A stretch of 64,000 bases of DNA from Chitinophagales bacterium (GTDB taxonomy: Bacteria; Bacteroidota; Bacteroidia; Chitinophagales; UBA2359). A model generated the notes under the pieces. It saw only the letters and a list, made by a program, of their open reading frames with translations, did not search any database and was not told where the DNA came from. A program made the translations under genes and the position numbers. Positions 55,989-64,000 of this stretch are shown here, piece after piece; within the stretch, counting starts at the first letter, position 1, and each line of letters opens with the position of its first letter. The stretch lies in contig JAHDFD010000006.1 in NCBI GenBank assembly GCA_020628375.1, positions 1 through 64,000 of the forward strand. Direction: 5' to 3'.

Positions 55989-56894
55989 TTAGAAATATCC
56001 TTGAAGTTTACGATCTTCCATAGCAGTTTCAGAACGTTTGTCATCTGATCTTCCTCCACGTTCAGTTTCTCTAGTTGCAGCAACTTCTTCAATAATTTTT
56101 TCTAAAGTATCGGCATCAGAAAGTGTAGCACCTGTACATGTCATATCTCCAATTGTTCGGAAACGTACTAATTTTTCTTCTACTACTTCATCAGGTCTCA
56201 GCGTTAAAAACTCAGATTCTGCCAAATAAACACCATCTCTGTTAACCACTCTTCTCTTATGGGCAAAGTACAAACTTGGAATTTCTACTTTTTCTTTTAA
56301 TAAGTATTGCCAGATATCCATTTCTGTCCAGTTAGAAATTGGAAATACTCTGAAGTGTTCACCTATATGTTTTCTTCCATTAAAAATATTCCAAAGCTCA
56401 GGTCGCTGATTTTTAGGATCCCATTGTCCGAATTCATCACGATGTGAGAAAAAACGTTCTTTCGCTCTTGCTTTTTCTTCATCTCTTCTTGCTCCACCAC
56501 AAGCTGCATCAACCTTCAGATTTTCTAAAGTGTCCAGCAAGGTTACTGTCTGTAATCCATTTCTACTGGCATTAGGACCTTTCTCTTCTACAACCTTCCC
56601 CTGATCGATACTATCTTGTACTAATCCAACTTTCAGTCTTACTCCCCAATCTGCCATTTTCTTATCGCGGTAAGCAATTGTTTCTGGAAAGTTATGTCCA
56701 GTATCGATATGCACTAAAGTAAAGGGAATTTTAGCAGGATAAAACGCTTTTCTTGCTAAGTGCGTCATTACGATCGAGTCTTTTCCACCTGAAAAAAGTA
56801 ATATCGGATTTTGAAATTGAGATGCAACTTCACGAAGAACGAATATTGATTCTGATTCTAATTCTTCGAGGTGCGTTAAGTTGTATGAATTCAT
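55989..56894 (-). CDS. cysD: Sulfate adenylyltransferase subunit 2
   Basis: It forms APS from ATP and sulfate. I start at ATG 56894 (MNSYNLTHLEELESE, 301 residues), the usual N-terminus; the longer TTG reading at 56915 adds seven residues. The PP-loop is LFSGGKDSIVM, followed by HIDTGHNFPETIAYRD, GARRDEEKARAKER and a C-terminal RGGRSDDKRSETAMEDRKLQGYF end, typical of CysD. Confidence 0.96.
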   Translation of the reverse strand: MNSYNLTHLEELESESIFVLREVASQFQNPILLFSGGKDSIVMTHLARKAFYPAKIPFTLVHIDTGHNFPETIAYRDKKMADWGVRLKVGLVQDSIDQGKVVEEKGPNASRNGLQTVTLLDTLENLKVDAACGGARRDEEKARAKERFFSHRDEFGQWDPKNQRPELWNIFNGRKHIGEHFRVFPISNWTEMDIWQYLLKEKVEIPSLYFAHKRRVVNRDGVYLAESEFLTLRPDEVVEEKLVRFRTIGDMTCTGATLSDADTLEKIIEEVAATRETERGGRSDDKRSETAMEDRKLQGYF

Positions 56895-56986
56895 TTTAAA
56901 AATTTGAAAAGCCAAAGACCTTAGTTTGACTATAATATTTGATATAGTAACTCAAATTGAGGGCGCAAAATTAAGTCTGAAATAAG

Positions 56987-57592
56987 TTATTTGTTTAATT
57001 TGATCTTGCTAATTACAAAATCATACAAAGTCTGTACCGATTCTTCAACGGTTTGATTGTCTGTTTTAAGTTCAAAAGCGGGTGAAACCGGCGCTTCAAA
57101 TGGCGAGTCTATGCCAGTAAAGTTTTTAATTTCTCCAGCTCTTGCCTTTTTGTAAAGTCCTTTTACATCACGTGCTTCACACACTTCTAAGGGTGTATTT
57201 ACAAAAACTTCAAGCATATCTGCTTCTCCTATTATTTCTTTAGCCATATTTCTGATATCTATGGTTGGGCTGACAAAACAATTAATAGTTATTAAACCTG
57301 AATTGACATATAGTTTAGTCACTTCAGCGATTCTACGGATATTTTCTTCTCTATCTGCTAAAGAAAAACCTAAATTATTATTGATTCCCGATCTAATATT
57401 ATCACCGTCTAAGACCTGTGTCAAATAACCATCAACATGTAATTTTTTTTCTAAGCCCTGAGCAATTGTAGTCTTACCGGAACCAGATAAACCCGTCATC
57501 CATAAGCAACACGATTTTTGATTTAACAAGGCTTCTTTATCAGCTCTTTTAAGCAATCGGTCGAAAGTAGTATGAATATTAGTTGCTTTCAT
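56987..57592 (-). CDS. cysC: Adenylyl-sulfate kinase
   Basis: The 201-residue kinase phosphorylates APS to PAPS. Walker A is GLSGSGKTTIAQGLEKKL (34-51). DGDNIRSGINNNLGFS, EENIRRIAEVTKL, and EVFVNTPLEVCEARDVKGLYKKARAGEIKNFTGIDSPFE are CysC signatures. First gene of cysC-cysD-cysN. No PAPS reductase (cysH) or sulfotransferase is present in the window, so PAPS use (assimilation or sulfation) is open. Confidence 0.96.
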   Translation of the reverse strand: MKATNIHTTFDRLLKRADKEALLNQKSCCLWMTGLSGSGKTTIAQGLEKKLHVDGYLTQVLDGDNIRSGINNNLGFSLADREENIRRIAEVTKLYVNSGLITINCFVSPTIDIRNMAKEIIGEADMLEVFVNTPLEVCEARDVKGLYKKARAGEIKNFTGIDSPFEAPVSPAFELKTDNQTVEESVQTLYDFVISKIKLNK

Positions 57593-57618
57593 TTTCTATG
57601 AATTGTTCAATTAGATTG

Positions 57619-57626
57619 CAAATGTA
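57619..57626 (-). promoter_or_regulatory. -7 promoter element for cysC
   Basis: On the minus strand TACATTTG matches TAnnTTTG, 26 nt before the cysC start. The -33 box is not clear. Confidence 0.45.
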
Positions 57627-57685
57627 AGTTGAAATTTATTTGAACATTTACATTGATAAAATAGATACCTTAATTTTATCCTATT

Positions 57686-58270
57686 ATGGGAGAAAAGAAA
57701 ATAGCTAAAACGAGTATTGCTGATTATCTCGCAAAAGAAATGGAAAGTGAGTTTCGCCACGAATATCGCGACGGCGAAATAGTTGCAATGAGTGTTGGTT
57801 CAATCAATCATGGCATCTTGGGAAGGAATATGATAATTTCAATAGACAAAAGATTAGATCAGGGGAGCTGTCAAGTAATGAATAATGACATAAGAGTATA
57901 TCTGGAAAGGTATGAATCTTTTGTTTACCCGGACGCTTATGTAGTTTGCGGTGATATTGAAACAGCTGAATCAGATAAGAATTCAATTACAAATCCCTTA
58001 CTTGTTATTGAAGTATTGTCACCAAATACCGAAGCTTACGACAGAGGAAATAAATTCAGAAAATATCGTTCTTTAACTTCTTTCAAAGAATATGTATTGA
58101 TCTCACAAGAAGAGTATCTGGTAGAAACTTTCTTCAAACAAGACGAGAAAACCTGGATAATAAATACAACTATGGGTTTAGAAAACTCTGTTCAGATAAG
58201 ATCGATCGGTGCAACTATTCCAATGGCTGAAATCTATAGAAATTTAACAAACATTGATAAAGACGCATAA
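57686..58270 (+). CDS. Uma2-family (DUF820) putative endonuclease
   Basis: The 194-residue protein matches the Uma2/DUF820 family of the PD-(D/E)xK nuclease superfamily: EFRHEYRDGEIVAMS near the N-terminus, DIRVYLERYESFVYPDAYVVCG with the active-site aspartate, and NPLLVIEVLSPNTEAYDRGNKFRKYR with the EVLS glutamate. Such proteins are abundant in cyanobacteria and Bacteroidota; their biological role is unclear. Transcribed divergently from cysC. Confidence 0.85.
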   Translation: MGEKKIAKTSIADYLAKEMESEFRHEYRDGEIVAMSVGSINHGILGRNMIISIDKRLDQGSCQVMNNDIRVYLERYESFVYPDAYVVCGDIETAESDKNSITNPLLVIEVLSPNTEAYDRGNKFRKYRSLTSFKEYVLISQEEYLVETFFKQDEKTWIINTTMGLENSVQIRSIGATIPMAEIYRNLTNIDKDA

Positions 58271-58273
58271 AAA

Positions 58274-58304
58274 AACCTGATGAACTTTATTAATTCATCA
58301 GGTT
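58274..58304. terminator. Bidirectional terminator
   Basis: Perfect 11-bp arms aacctgatgaa and ttcatcaggtt with A/T runs on both sides separate the Uma2 gene and the minus-strand receptor. Confidence 0.85.
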
Positions 58305-58313
58305 AAAAAGGTA

Positions 58314-60770
58314 TTACTGACCTCTTCCGCCACCGCCACCGCTGGCACGTTTATTTTCATCTTCTAAACCAGTTTTTCTCTTTCTTCCTTTAAGAATATC
58401 CTGATTTCCGAACATATAAGTAAAGTTCACTCTGAACTTATGGCTATCCCAACCTCCACGGGCTGTTGAACTAATTCCATCGAAGCTGTCTGAACCAGAC
58501 CAACGAGCTGTTTTTAATACATCGTTGAATGCTAGTTTTAAGTTTGCTTTTCCATCCATAAATTTGCGTTGAAGCCCTAAATCCAATGAACCCATAGGTT
58601 TGGTTTTAAAAATTCCCTGCCAGATACCACCTGAACTGAACCAGCTTGAAACCTCGAATTTCAATTCCCACGGAAGTGAGAAAGTGTGTTGAGTATAATA
58701 ACTTAAGAAAGAAGAACTTAAATCAATTTTTTCGGAAATTCCTCTTTCGATATCCTGATCTGAGTAATTACGCAGATAATTTACAGATACATTTGAATAG
58801 CTACTCCACCACTTTGTTATTTGATGTGGTACACTAATAGAAGCATTGTGTACTTGTTGCCAATCTAAGTTCAGCCATGTCAAAGTAGTTGCTTTTTCAT
58901 TATTCGGGTCTTGCTTGCTTACCATTCCCATAAAGTCATTAGTGTAACTATAATTATAGGTTAAAGAATATTTGTACTTGAATGTATAAGTCAATGAGAA
59001 ACTGTTCCCATACTGAGGATTAAGGAATGGATTCCCTGAAAAAGAACTTACATCGCTTATTTTAGTAACAAAAGGATTTAAGTTTTCGTAGTTTGGTCGA
59101 TTAATTCTACGACTATAATTCAAATTAAGACTATTTGTTGGATTTATCTGATAAGAAATACCTGCTGAAGGGAAAAAGTCGATATAAGAACGCTTAACAT
59201 CATCATTTTCAGTTTGTACTTCGGCAGTTAAAATACCCCTTGAATTAGTTTGTTCCATTCTTACTCCGCCCTGAAAACCCCATTTATCTTTTTTAAAGTT
59301 ATAGTTAGCATAGGCAGCATTTACATTTTCTGTATAATCAAAGTCAGAACTTAATTCTGTTAATAATATTTCTTCTGAATCAGTTATTATAAAATTTTCA
59401 AGCGTGTTTAATGTATTTACAAAAGCAGTCTTTGCTCCGAATCCTAATTTACCTTTTTTCAAGGGTCTTTCATGATCGAATTTTACAGAAGTAATATTAA
59501 TATTATTAGGTGTTAACAATCTGAAATCCAAATTTTCGACTGCACCTGAGCTAAAGGCATATTGATTAGGTTGAAACTGATCTGATTCACGATTATAAAA
59601 ACCGTAATCTACATCTACATTCCATGTTTGATCTTCACCATCATCGAAAGCGTAGTTAACATTGAAATTTACATTTTGTCTGCTACTTTCAGTGATGTTA
59701 TTGGTCGTCAAGGTTCTATCAACAAAAGCATCATCACTTTGCGGACCGATGAAGGTTGTACTTTCCTGATTCTGATCTGATTTAGAAAAATTACCATCGA
59801 AAATGAATCCAATAGTATGTTTTTTATTGATATAATAGTCAATACCTGTTTTTACATTATGAGCATTATTCTCATTCTGTGAGTCATTGTTCAGATCAAA
59901 ATATTCACCATCTTGCAAACGGTAACTATCCATAAACCACCAGTTGGTACCTGCGTCAACGCCATATCGTGCATAAACGTTGGTTTTCTTTGTTCTGAAG
60001 TTTCCACTAACGCCTCCGTTATAACGTCTGTATTTACCTTGTTGAAAACCTAAGTTTAGAGTACCGTTGGCACCATAACGAGTATCCTTTTTGAATTTAA
60101 TGTCGATGATACCGGCATTACCTTCAGCATCATATTTTGCTGATGGATTAGTTATTATATCTATCTTATCAATATCTGAGCTATTAACACTTTTAAGGAA
60201 ACTTGCCAAATCTGCTCCCTGAAGCGGCGAAGGTTTTCCGTTTATATAAATTCTAACACCGCTTTTCCCTGCTAAATAAACATTATCTTCATTATCGACA
60301 ACAACCCCTGGAGCTTTTTGCAATAACTCCATTCCATTATTACCAGTTGCATTTAAACTACCATCTACATTAAAGGTAGTTTTATCAGGTTTAACTTCTA
60401 CAATTGGTCTTTTACCAACTACAGTTACTCCTTCTAATTCAGTAGAGGTATTTTGTAATTTTATTTCACCAAAGGGTTTATTATCATTTTCTCCTAGATT
60501 GAAATTCTCTGACTGATACTCATCAAATCCGATGTATGAAATCTTTAGGTAATATTCAGCAGCAGCCAATTTTTCGATCTTAAAATTACCACTATCATCT
60601 GTTACTGCACCTTTTGCCATTCGGTTGTCACTGGCTTTGTAAGCTACAACAGTGGCAAATGGAATAACTTCATTTTTATCGTCAAGTACCTTACCATTAA
60701 CAGAGGCATTCTGAGCTAATATTGAAGAACAGGAAATTAAAAAAATAAGAAGAAAGGAAAAAAATCTCAT
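58314..60770 (-). CDS. TonB-dependent-receptor-like outer-membrane barrel
   Basis: The start chosen is ATG 60770 (818 residues), whose MRFFSFLLIFLISCSSILAQ is a clear signal peptide; the longer reading puts 17 residues before it. Next come a carboxypeptidase-regulatory-like beta-sandwich (about 25-105, DDSGNFKIEKL) and a plug domain (about 115-225, GMELLQKAPGVVVDNEDNVYLAGK). The barrel then follows, with GYNP-type aromatic strands (NYSRRINRPNYENLNPFV). The protein ends in a Gly-rich tail (SGGGGGRGQ) rather than an aromatic barrel signal. Substrate is unknown; no SusD-like partner is adjacent. Confidence 0.85.
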   Translation of the reverse strand: MRFFSFLLIFLISCSSILAQNASVNGKVLDDKNEVIPFATVVAYKASDNRMAKGAVTDDSGNFKIEKLAAAEYYLKISYIGFDEYQSENFNLGENDNKPFGEIKLQNTSTELEGVTVVGKRPIVEVKPDKTTFNVDGSLNATGNNGMELLQKAPGVVVDNEDNVYLAGKSGVRIYINGKPSPLQGADLASFLKSVNSSDIDKIDIITNPSAKYDAEGNAGIIDIKFKKDTRYGANGTLNLGFQQGKYRRYNGGVSGNFRTKKTNVYARYGVDAGTNWWFMDSYRLQDGEYFDLNNDSQNENNAHNVKTGIDYYINKKHTIGFIFDGNFSKSDQNQESTTFIGPQSDDAFVDRTLTTNNITESSRQNVNFNVNYAFDDGEDQTWNVDVDYGFYNRESDQFQPNQYAFSSGAVENLDFRLLTPNNINITSVKFDHERPLKKGKLGFGAKTAFVNTLNTLENFIITDSEEILLTELSSDFDYTENVNAAYANYNFKKDKWGFQGGVRMEQTNSRGILTAEVQTENDDVKRSYIDFFPSAGISYQINPTNSLNLNYSRRINRPNYENLNPFVTKISDVSSFSGNPFLNPQYGNSFSLTYTFKYKYSLTYNYSYTNDFMGMVSKQDPNNEKATTLTWLNLDWQQVHNASISVPHQITKWWSSYSNVSVNYLRNYSDQDIERGISEKIDLSSSFLSYYTQHTFSLPWELKFEVSSWFSSGGIWQGIFKTKPMGSLDLGLQRKFMDGKANLKLAFNDVLKTARWSGSDSFDGISSTARGGWDSHKFRVNFTYMFGNQDILKGRKRKTGLEDENKRASGGGGGRGQ

Positions 60771-60870
60771 GTATGCAATTTTGATATGCAAAGTAACACC
60801 TAACTCAAAAAAAAGATTCAAAATTCTTGGTTAAAAAACTTTAATCTTATTTGTTGAAACAGATTTTAAA

Positions 60871-61704
60871 CTACAGAAGTTGCCATTTTTCTGAAAAGAT
60901 CGCAGATTCACCAGATTGTAAAATATATTTTTGAGAAATTGCCTCTAATTCTAAATAATCTTTACAACAATAAATTTCACATTTACTATTTCTGTCAAAA
61001 CTTGAATCATAATTTGCATCGAAGCCTTTAACAAATAGTTGATCTTTTAATAAGTACGAAAGTTTTCCTGTTGAATCGGGTGTACCAATTTTAAGGTGAT
61101 CATCTGACAAATTAGCATATACACTTATCTCGTTTTTTTCAAACACTATATTTCCAGAACTAAGATCAGTATATCCCCAAAGATTTATTTGTTTTGAAGC
61201 CTGAAGTCGATCTTTGTCGGCATAATTATTCTTCATTGGTATTTTTGCTAAACCACCAGCTTTCAGCATCGTAATTGTCCAACACGCGCAAGCTAATTCG
61301 TTTATAGTATTATTAAGTATTCCGTGCTGAATTAGTACTTCAGTTTTTGATAATTCAATTTTGATGGATTTAATGAAAGGTTGCTTTTTTCTACTTTGAG
61401 CAATTAAAGTCTGTGTTAACCCTTTTGTAATTTCTAAAGGGATTTCGTCTGATGAATAGGTGATTTCAAAAGTTTCTGGAGCAAGCCACAAACGATGACC
61501 TCCATATAGTGTGTAAGTTTTATTTTCTGGGGTATTAAGCTTTAGCTCCGAGCAGTTGTATAAAATATTCTCTTTCTCAAATTCTTTAAATGAAAGAATG
61601 AAAGGTCCACATTTTTTTGTGATAATTACCTCAATAAAAGAATTAGAAATGGACAAACATTCAAGCTCATTGAATAAAACGTCTTTGTAAATAAGTTTGT
61701 CCAT
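60871..61704 (-). CDS. DUF4380/mutarotase-fold protein
   Basis: The 277-residue protein has no signal peptide. TLYGGHRLWLAPETFEI resembles the GGHRLW-APE motif of galactose-mutarotase-like DUF4380 proteins, and beta-strand-rich sequence follows (VLIQHGILNNTINELACACWTI). Role unknown; sugar binding is an inference. It starts just downstream of the palindromic element at 61747-61844. Confidence 0.55.
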   Translation of the reverse strand: MDKLIYKDVLFNELECLSISNSFIEVIITKKCGPFILSFKEFEKENILYNCSELKLNTPENKTYTLYGGHRLWLAPETFEITYSSDEIPLEITKGLTQTLIAQSRKKQPFIKSIKIELSKTEVLIQHGILNNTINELACACWTITMLKAGGLAKIPMKNNYADKDRLQASKQINLWGYTDLSSGNIVFEKNEISVYANLSDDHLKIGTPDSTGKLSYLLKDQLFVKGFDANYDSSFDRNSKCEIYCCKDYLELEAISQKYILQSGESAIFSEKWQLL

Positions 61705-61746
61705 TTCTTTAATAACTTTTAAGAATGTTAGTTATAATGGGCCACT

Positions 61747-61844
61747 AACTTGTGGATACTTTAAAGAAATTCAGTTGGTCAAGAGACCAACTGAGGTACA
61801 GACCTTTGTTGGTCTCCAGACCAACAATAAAATGTCCATAAGTT
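61747..61844. repeat. Nested palindromic element of the GGTCtGGAGACC family
   Basis: Outer arms aacttgtgga (61747-61756) and tccataagtt (61835-61844) pair at 9 of 10 bases. Inside are two perfect hairpins, cagttggtc-aaga-gaccaactg (61772-61793) and ttgttggtct-cc-agaccaacaa (61806-61827). Confidence 0.75.
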
Positions 61845-61859
61845 GATTGCGCATTACAG

Positions 61860-62504
61860 TTAGTCATTAGCAGCATCTACATCATAGAAAGGAATATTAT
61901 TGAAAACTCCATTTTCGCATGCGATTACTGTTTCAATTGCTCCAGTTTCTTCATTTTGAGCTTCAATTCCAAAATTAAAGTTACCTGAAATAGTTTGATC
62001 ATCGGCATTATATGCTGAAATTGTAACCGTACTATTATCTGTATAATCACCAAAGGCAATAAAGAATAGAATTTCTTCAGGCAAGCCTGTATGATAAGCA
62101 ACTGCAATTGCTTCCAAGTTGGTACCTGGATTTTCAAAACCGTTAGAAATTTGATACGAGCCTGTTGTTATACCATTTTCTAAGACAATACCAATACTAA
62201 CTGTAGCTGTATCGGTTCCCTCAATGATCTTTGTTCCACTGATAGCCAATGTATCACCTTCCAAAGTATAAAAGGCTGCCTTTAGATTAACATCATCAAC
62301 TAACAACTCTTCATCAACATCATCGATCGAAACATTTACAGAAGATCCCAGAGTTGAAGGAATTTGGTCATCAACTACGATTGTAAAAGACATACTTCCA
62401 GATTCTTCACTTGATCCGCCACTGTCGTCGTCTTTATTGCATGATGAGAGTAAAAATAAGGCAAGAACTGCCGTACATAATGAAAATAAATAGCACTTGT
62501 TCAT
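61860..62504 (-). CDS. Putative lipoprotein of unknown function
   Basis: I take ATG 62504 (214 residues), giving MNKCYLFSLCTAVLALFLLSSC as a lipoprotein signal with lipidated Cys 22; the longer 62528 reading adds eight residues. The mature N-terminus is Asp/Ser/Gly-rich (NKDDDSGGSSEESGS), a common surface-export signal in Bacteroidota lipoproteins. The rest is beta-rich and unrecognised. The 61747-61844 element follows its stop. Confidence 0.65.
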   Translation of the reverse strand: MNKCYLFSLCTAVLALFLLSSCNKDDDSGGSSEESGSMSFTIVVDDQIPSTLGSSVNVSIDDVDEELLVDDVNLKAAFYTLEGDTLAISGTKIIEGTDTATVSIGIVLENGITTGSYQISNGFENPGTNLEAIAVAYHTGLPEEILFFIAFGDYTDNSTVTISAYNADDQTISGNFNFGIEAQNEETGAIETVIACENGVFNNIPFYDVDAAND

Positions 62505-62549
62505 AATGATAATTTTATAATTTAACACGCTAAGATATTATTAAAAAAA

Positions 62550-64000
62550 TCATATATATTGAATAATTCTATTATTATCTATCGTTAAAACATTCCTATC
62601 GATCAATAATCTTATTGTTTCTGTTAATCTATCTTTTGGATACTTTTTTAATGAGTTGACGATCAGGTCTATAGACATGCCTCCTTCACTTAGTAATTCT
62701 TTAATTTCATTTTCAAGATTTGAAGAAATTTCTTCATATTTTTTTTCATTCCTTCCCAAACATACGTCACAAAATCCACATTTCTGATCTGTTTCTTCAC
62801 CAAAGTAGGCTAATAACTGCTGACTTCTACAAATATGTTTTTCTTCTGCATAATTAATTATGGCATTCACATTTTCTGTCTGAATCTTTTTCCTGAATTC
62901 TAGTCTTGAATTATTGAAACCGATATTATCCGGTGCTAATCTTTCTGTGATAAAAGTAAGCATGGGTTGATCGTGTTGCGGCAGGTAATTGATCAGTTTA
63001 TTTTTATGTAACAAATTCAATTGTGCTTTGAGATCGGTAACATTTACTTGCACCTGAGAAGCTAGTAACTTTTCCCGTATAATTACAAAATCAGTCATAA
63101 TTCCCTCTAAAGTTCGGAGCATTGTTTTAATCAGTTTATTAAACTGTTGATTTTTTACCTGAAACTCGTAAAGCGCCTCTCTGCTTTGAATAATCTTAAT
63201 TTTAGAAGGTTCGTAATAACTATCACTCAAATGAATTAGTTCCTCATTCTGAAGAATATTTAATGCATTGAATAGGTGAATTGGTTTGAAATTATAATTT
63301 CGTGCATGTTCAGTAATAAAAAAAGGAAAACTATGCCCTTTCCCCGACCCTATTGCCAGATTGAAGTGGTTTCCCAAGCTGTTATAAACGCGTTTAAGTT
63401 CACTTTCTACCGGAAAAGCATTTCGAAGATTAAGTGCCAATCGTCGGCTATCTTTTTTTTGAAAGAGTAAGGTTGCATAAGCTTTATTTCCATCTCTACC
63501 TGCTCTTCCGGCTTCCTGAAAGTATGCTTCCAAGCTATCAGGTAAAGCAATATGAACTACAATTCTAACATCGGGTTTATCTATTCCCATTCCGAAGGCA
63601 TTTGTACATACAATTACCCTCGTTTTCCCTTTCATCCAGTTTTCTTGTTTTTTGTCTCTAACAGAAGGGGACAATCCTGCGTGATAAATATCTGTTATTA
63701 TACCATGTTTATTCAAATGTTTGGCAATCTCTATCGTCTTTTTCCTGCTTCTTACATAAACTAGTCCTGTACCTTTCACCTTATCGAAAATTTCAATAAG
63801 TTTTTCCAATTTATTTTCTTCATATAGTACTGAATAGGATAAGTTTTCTCTTTTAAAACTCTTTTGGAATTTATTAACCTGATCGAGTTCGAGCTTTTCA
63901 ACAATATCTTCTTTAACCCTATTAGTCGCTGTTGCTGTCAAAGCAATAAAAGGAACATTGTCGAGCACTTTTTTCATTTCCTTAATCTCGAGGTAAGCAG
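62550..64000 (-). CDS. recQ: ATP-dependent DNA helicase RecQ (5' end outside window)
   Basis: Only the C-terminal part is inside the window; the frame remains open to the window end (AYLEIKEMKKV at the edge). Present are motif III (ALTATATN), the second RecA-like domain (YHAGLSPSVRDKKQENWMKG, TNAFGMGIDKPDVRIVVH, YFQEAGRAGRDGNKAYATLLF), and the zinc-binding C-x2-C site (KCGFCDVC) of the RQC region. A short C-terminal region follows without a clear HRDC domain. RecQ unwinds DNA in recombination repair. Confidence 0.93.
   Translation of the reverse strand, partial: AYLEIKEMKKVLDNVPFIALTATATNRVKEDIVEKLELDQVNKFQKSFKRENLSYSVLYEENKLEKLIEIFDKVKGTGLVYVRSRKKTIEIAKHLNKHGIITDIYHAGLSPSVRDKKQENWMKGKTRVIVCTNAFGMGIDKPDVRIVVHIALPDSLEAYFQEAGRAGRDGNKAYATLLFQKKDSRRLALNLRNAFPVESELKRVYNSLGNHFNLAIGSGKGHSFPFFITEHARNYNFKPIHLFNALNILQNEELIHLSDSYYEPSKIKIIQSREALYEFQVKNQQFNKLIKTMLRTLEGIMTDFVIIREKLLASQVQVNVTDLKAQLNLLHKNKLINYLPQHDQPMLTFITERLAPDNIGFNNSRLEFRKKIQTENVNAIINYAEEKHICRSQQLLAYFGEETDQKCGFCDVCLGRNEKKYEEISSNLENEIKELLSEGGMSIDLIVNSLKKYPKDRLTETIRLLIDRNVLTIDNNRIIQYI

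Overview
The window is a contiguous piece of a low-GC Bacteroidota chromosome, most likely a marine-type Cytophagales or flavobacterium-like organism. Signs of this are a 2074-residue surface protein with a type IX secretion sorting domain, a SecA of over 1100 residues with an N-terminal insertion, ribosomal protein bTHX, FtsX followed by a DUF3098 protein, DUF4197 and SusC-like/outer-membrane receptor lipoprotein biology, few Shine-Dalgarno sites, and several TAnnTTTG promoter -7 elements. I see no tRNA, rRNA, CRISPR array, phage or intact transposon.

Region by region: 1-1041 is a tandem array of about 112-bp palindromic units with a frameshifted GIY-YIG nuclease gene inside it. 1165-6023 is a tight operon of a SWIM zinc-finger protein, a 967-residue helical-repeat protein and a SUKH-like protein, followed by coaD. 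6643-9332 holds an MbnP/MbnH-type copper-protein pair and a DtxR/MntR-type regulator. 9389-17873 carries an unusual DUF937-OmpA envelope protein, an N-acetylglucosamine-kinase-like gene with pfkA, a membrane protein, queE, an exported superoxide dismutase, bTHX, msrB and a GH3 protein. 18014-24238 is the giant repeat adhesin. 24503-33626 has tyrS, a GT-C-like membrane enzyme, ftsX/DUF3098, hemF, a lipoprotein, a LuxE-like enzyme and rpsO-pnp. 34010-44373 has an orphan helical protein, a GT2/GT-C glycosylation pair, secA, a MoxR-type ATPase and a fatty-acid hydroxylase. 44533-47188 has DUF2177, TIGR03032-like and AAA+ genes. 47267-54122 has two lipoproteins, nnrED and an orphan C39-peptidase ABC exporter with its HlyD partner. 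54672-57592 is cysCDN (PAPS synthesis). 57686-64000 has a Uma2-family protein, a TonB-type outer-membrane barrel, a mutarotase-fold protein, a lipoprotein and the 3' part of recQ.

Most genes are housekeeping or envelope genes. The accessory signal lies in four separate families of short palindromic elements confined to intergenic DNA (1-1041; 8441-8596 with 54335-54357 and 61747-61844; 13022-13112; 35543-35606), the broken nuclease embedded in the first of them, the SWIM/helical-repeat/SUKH operon, the TIGR03032/AAA+ pair with a 21-codon ORF bridging two genes, and the exporter pair without visible substrate. Family names were assigned by recognising motifs by eye; no database search was possible.
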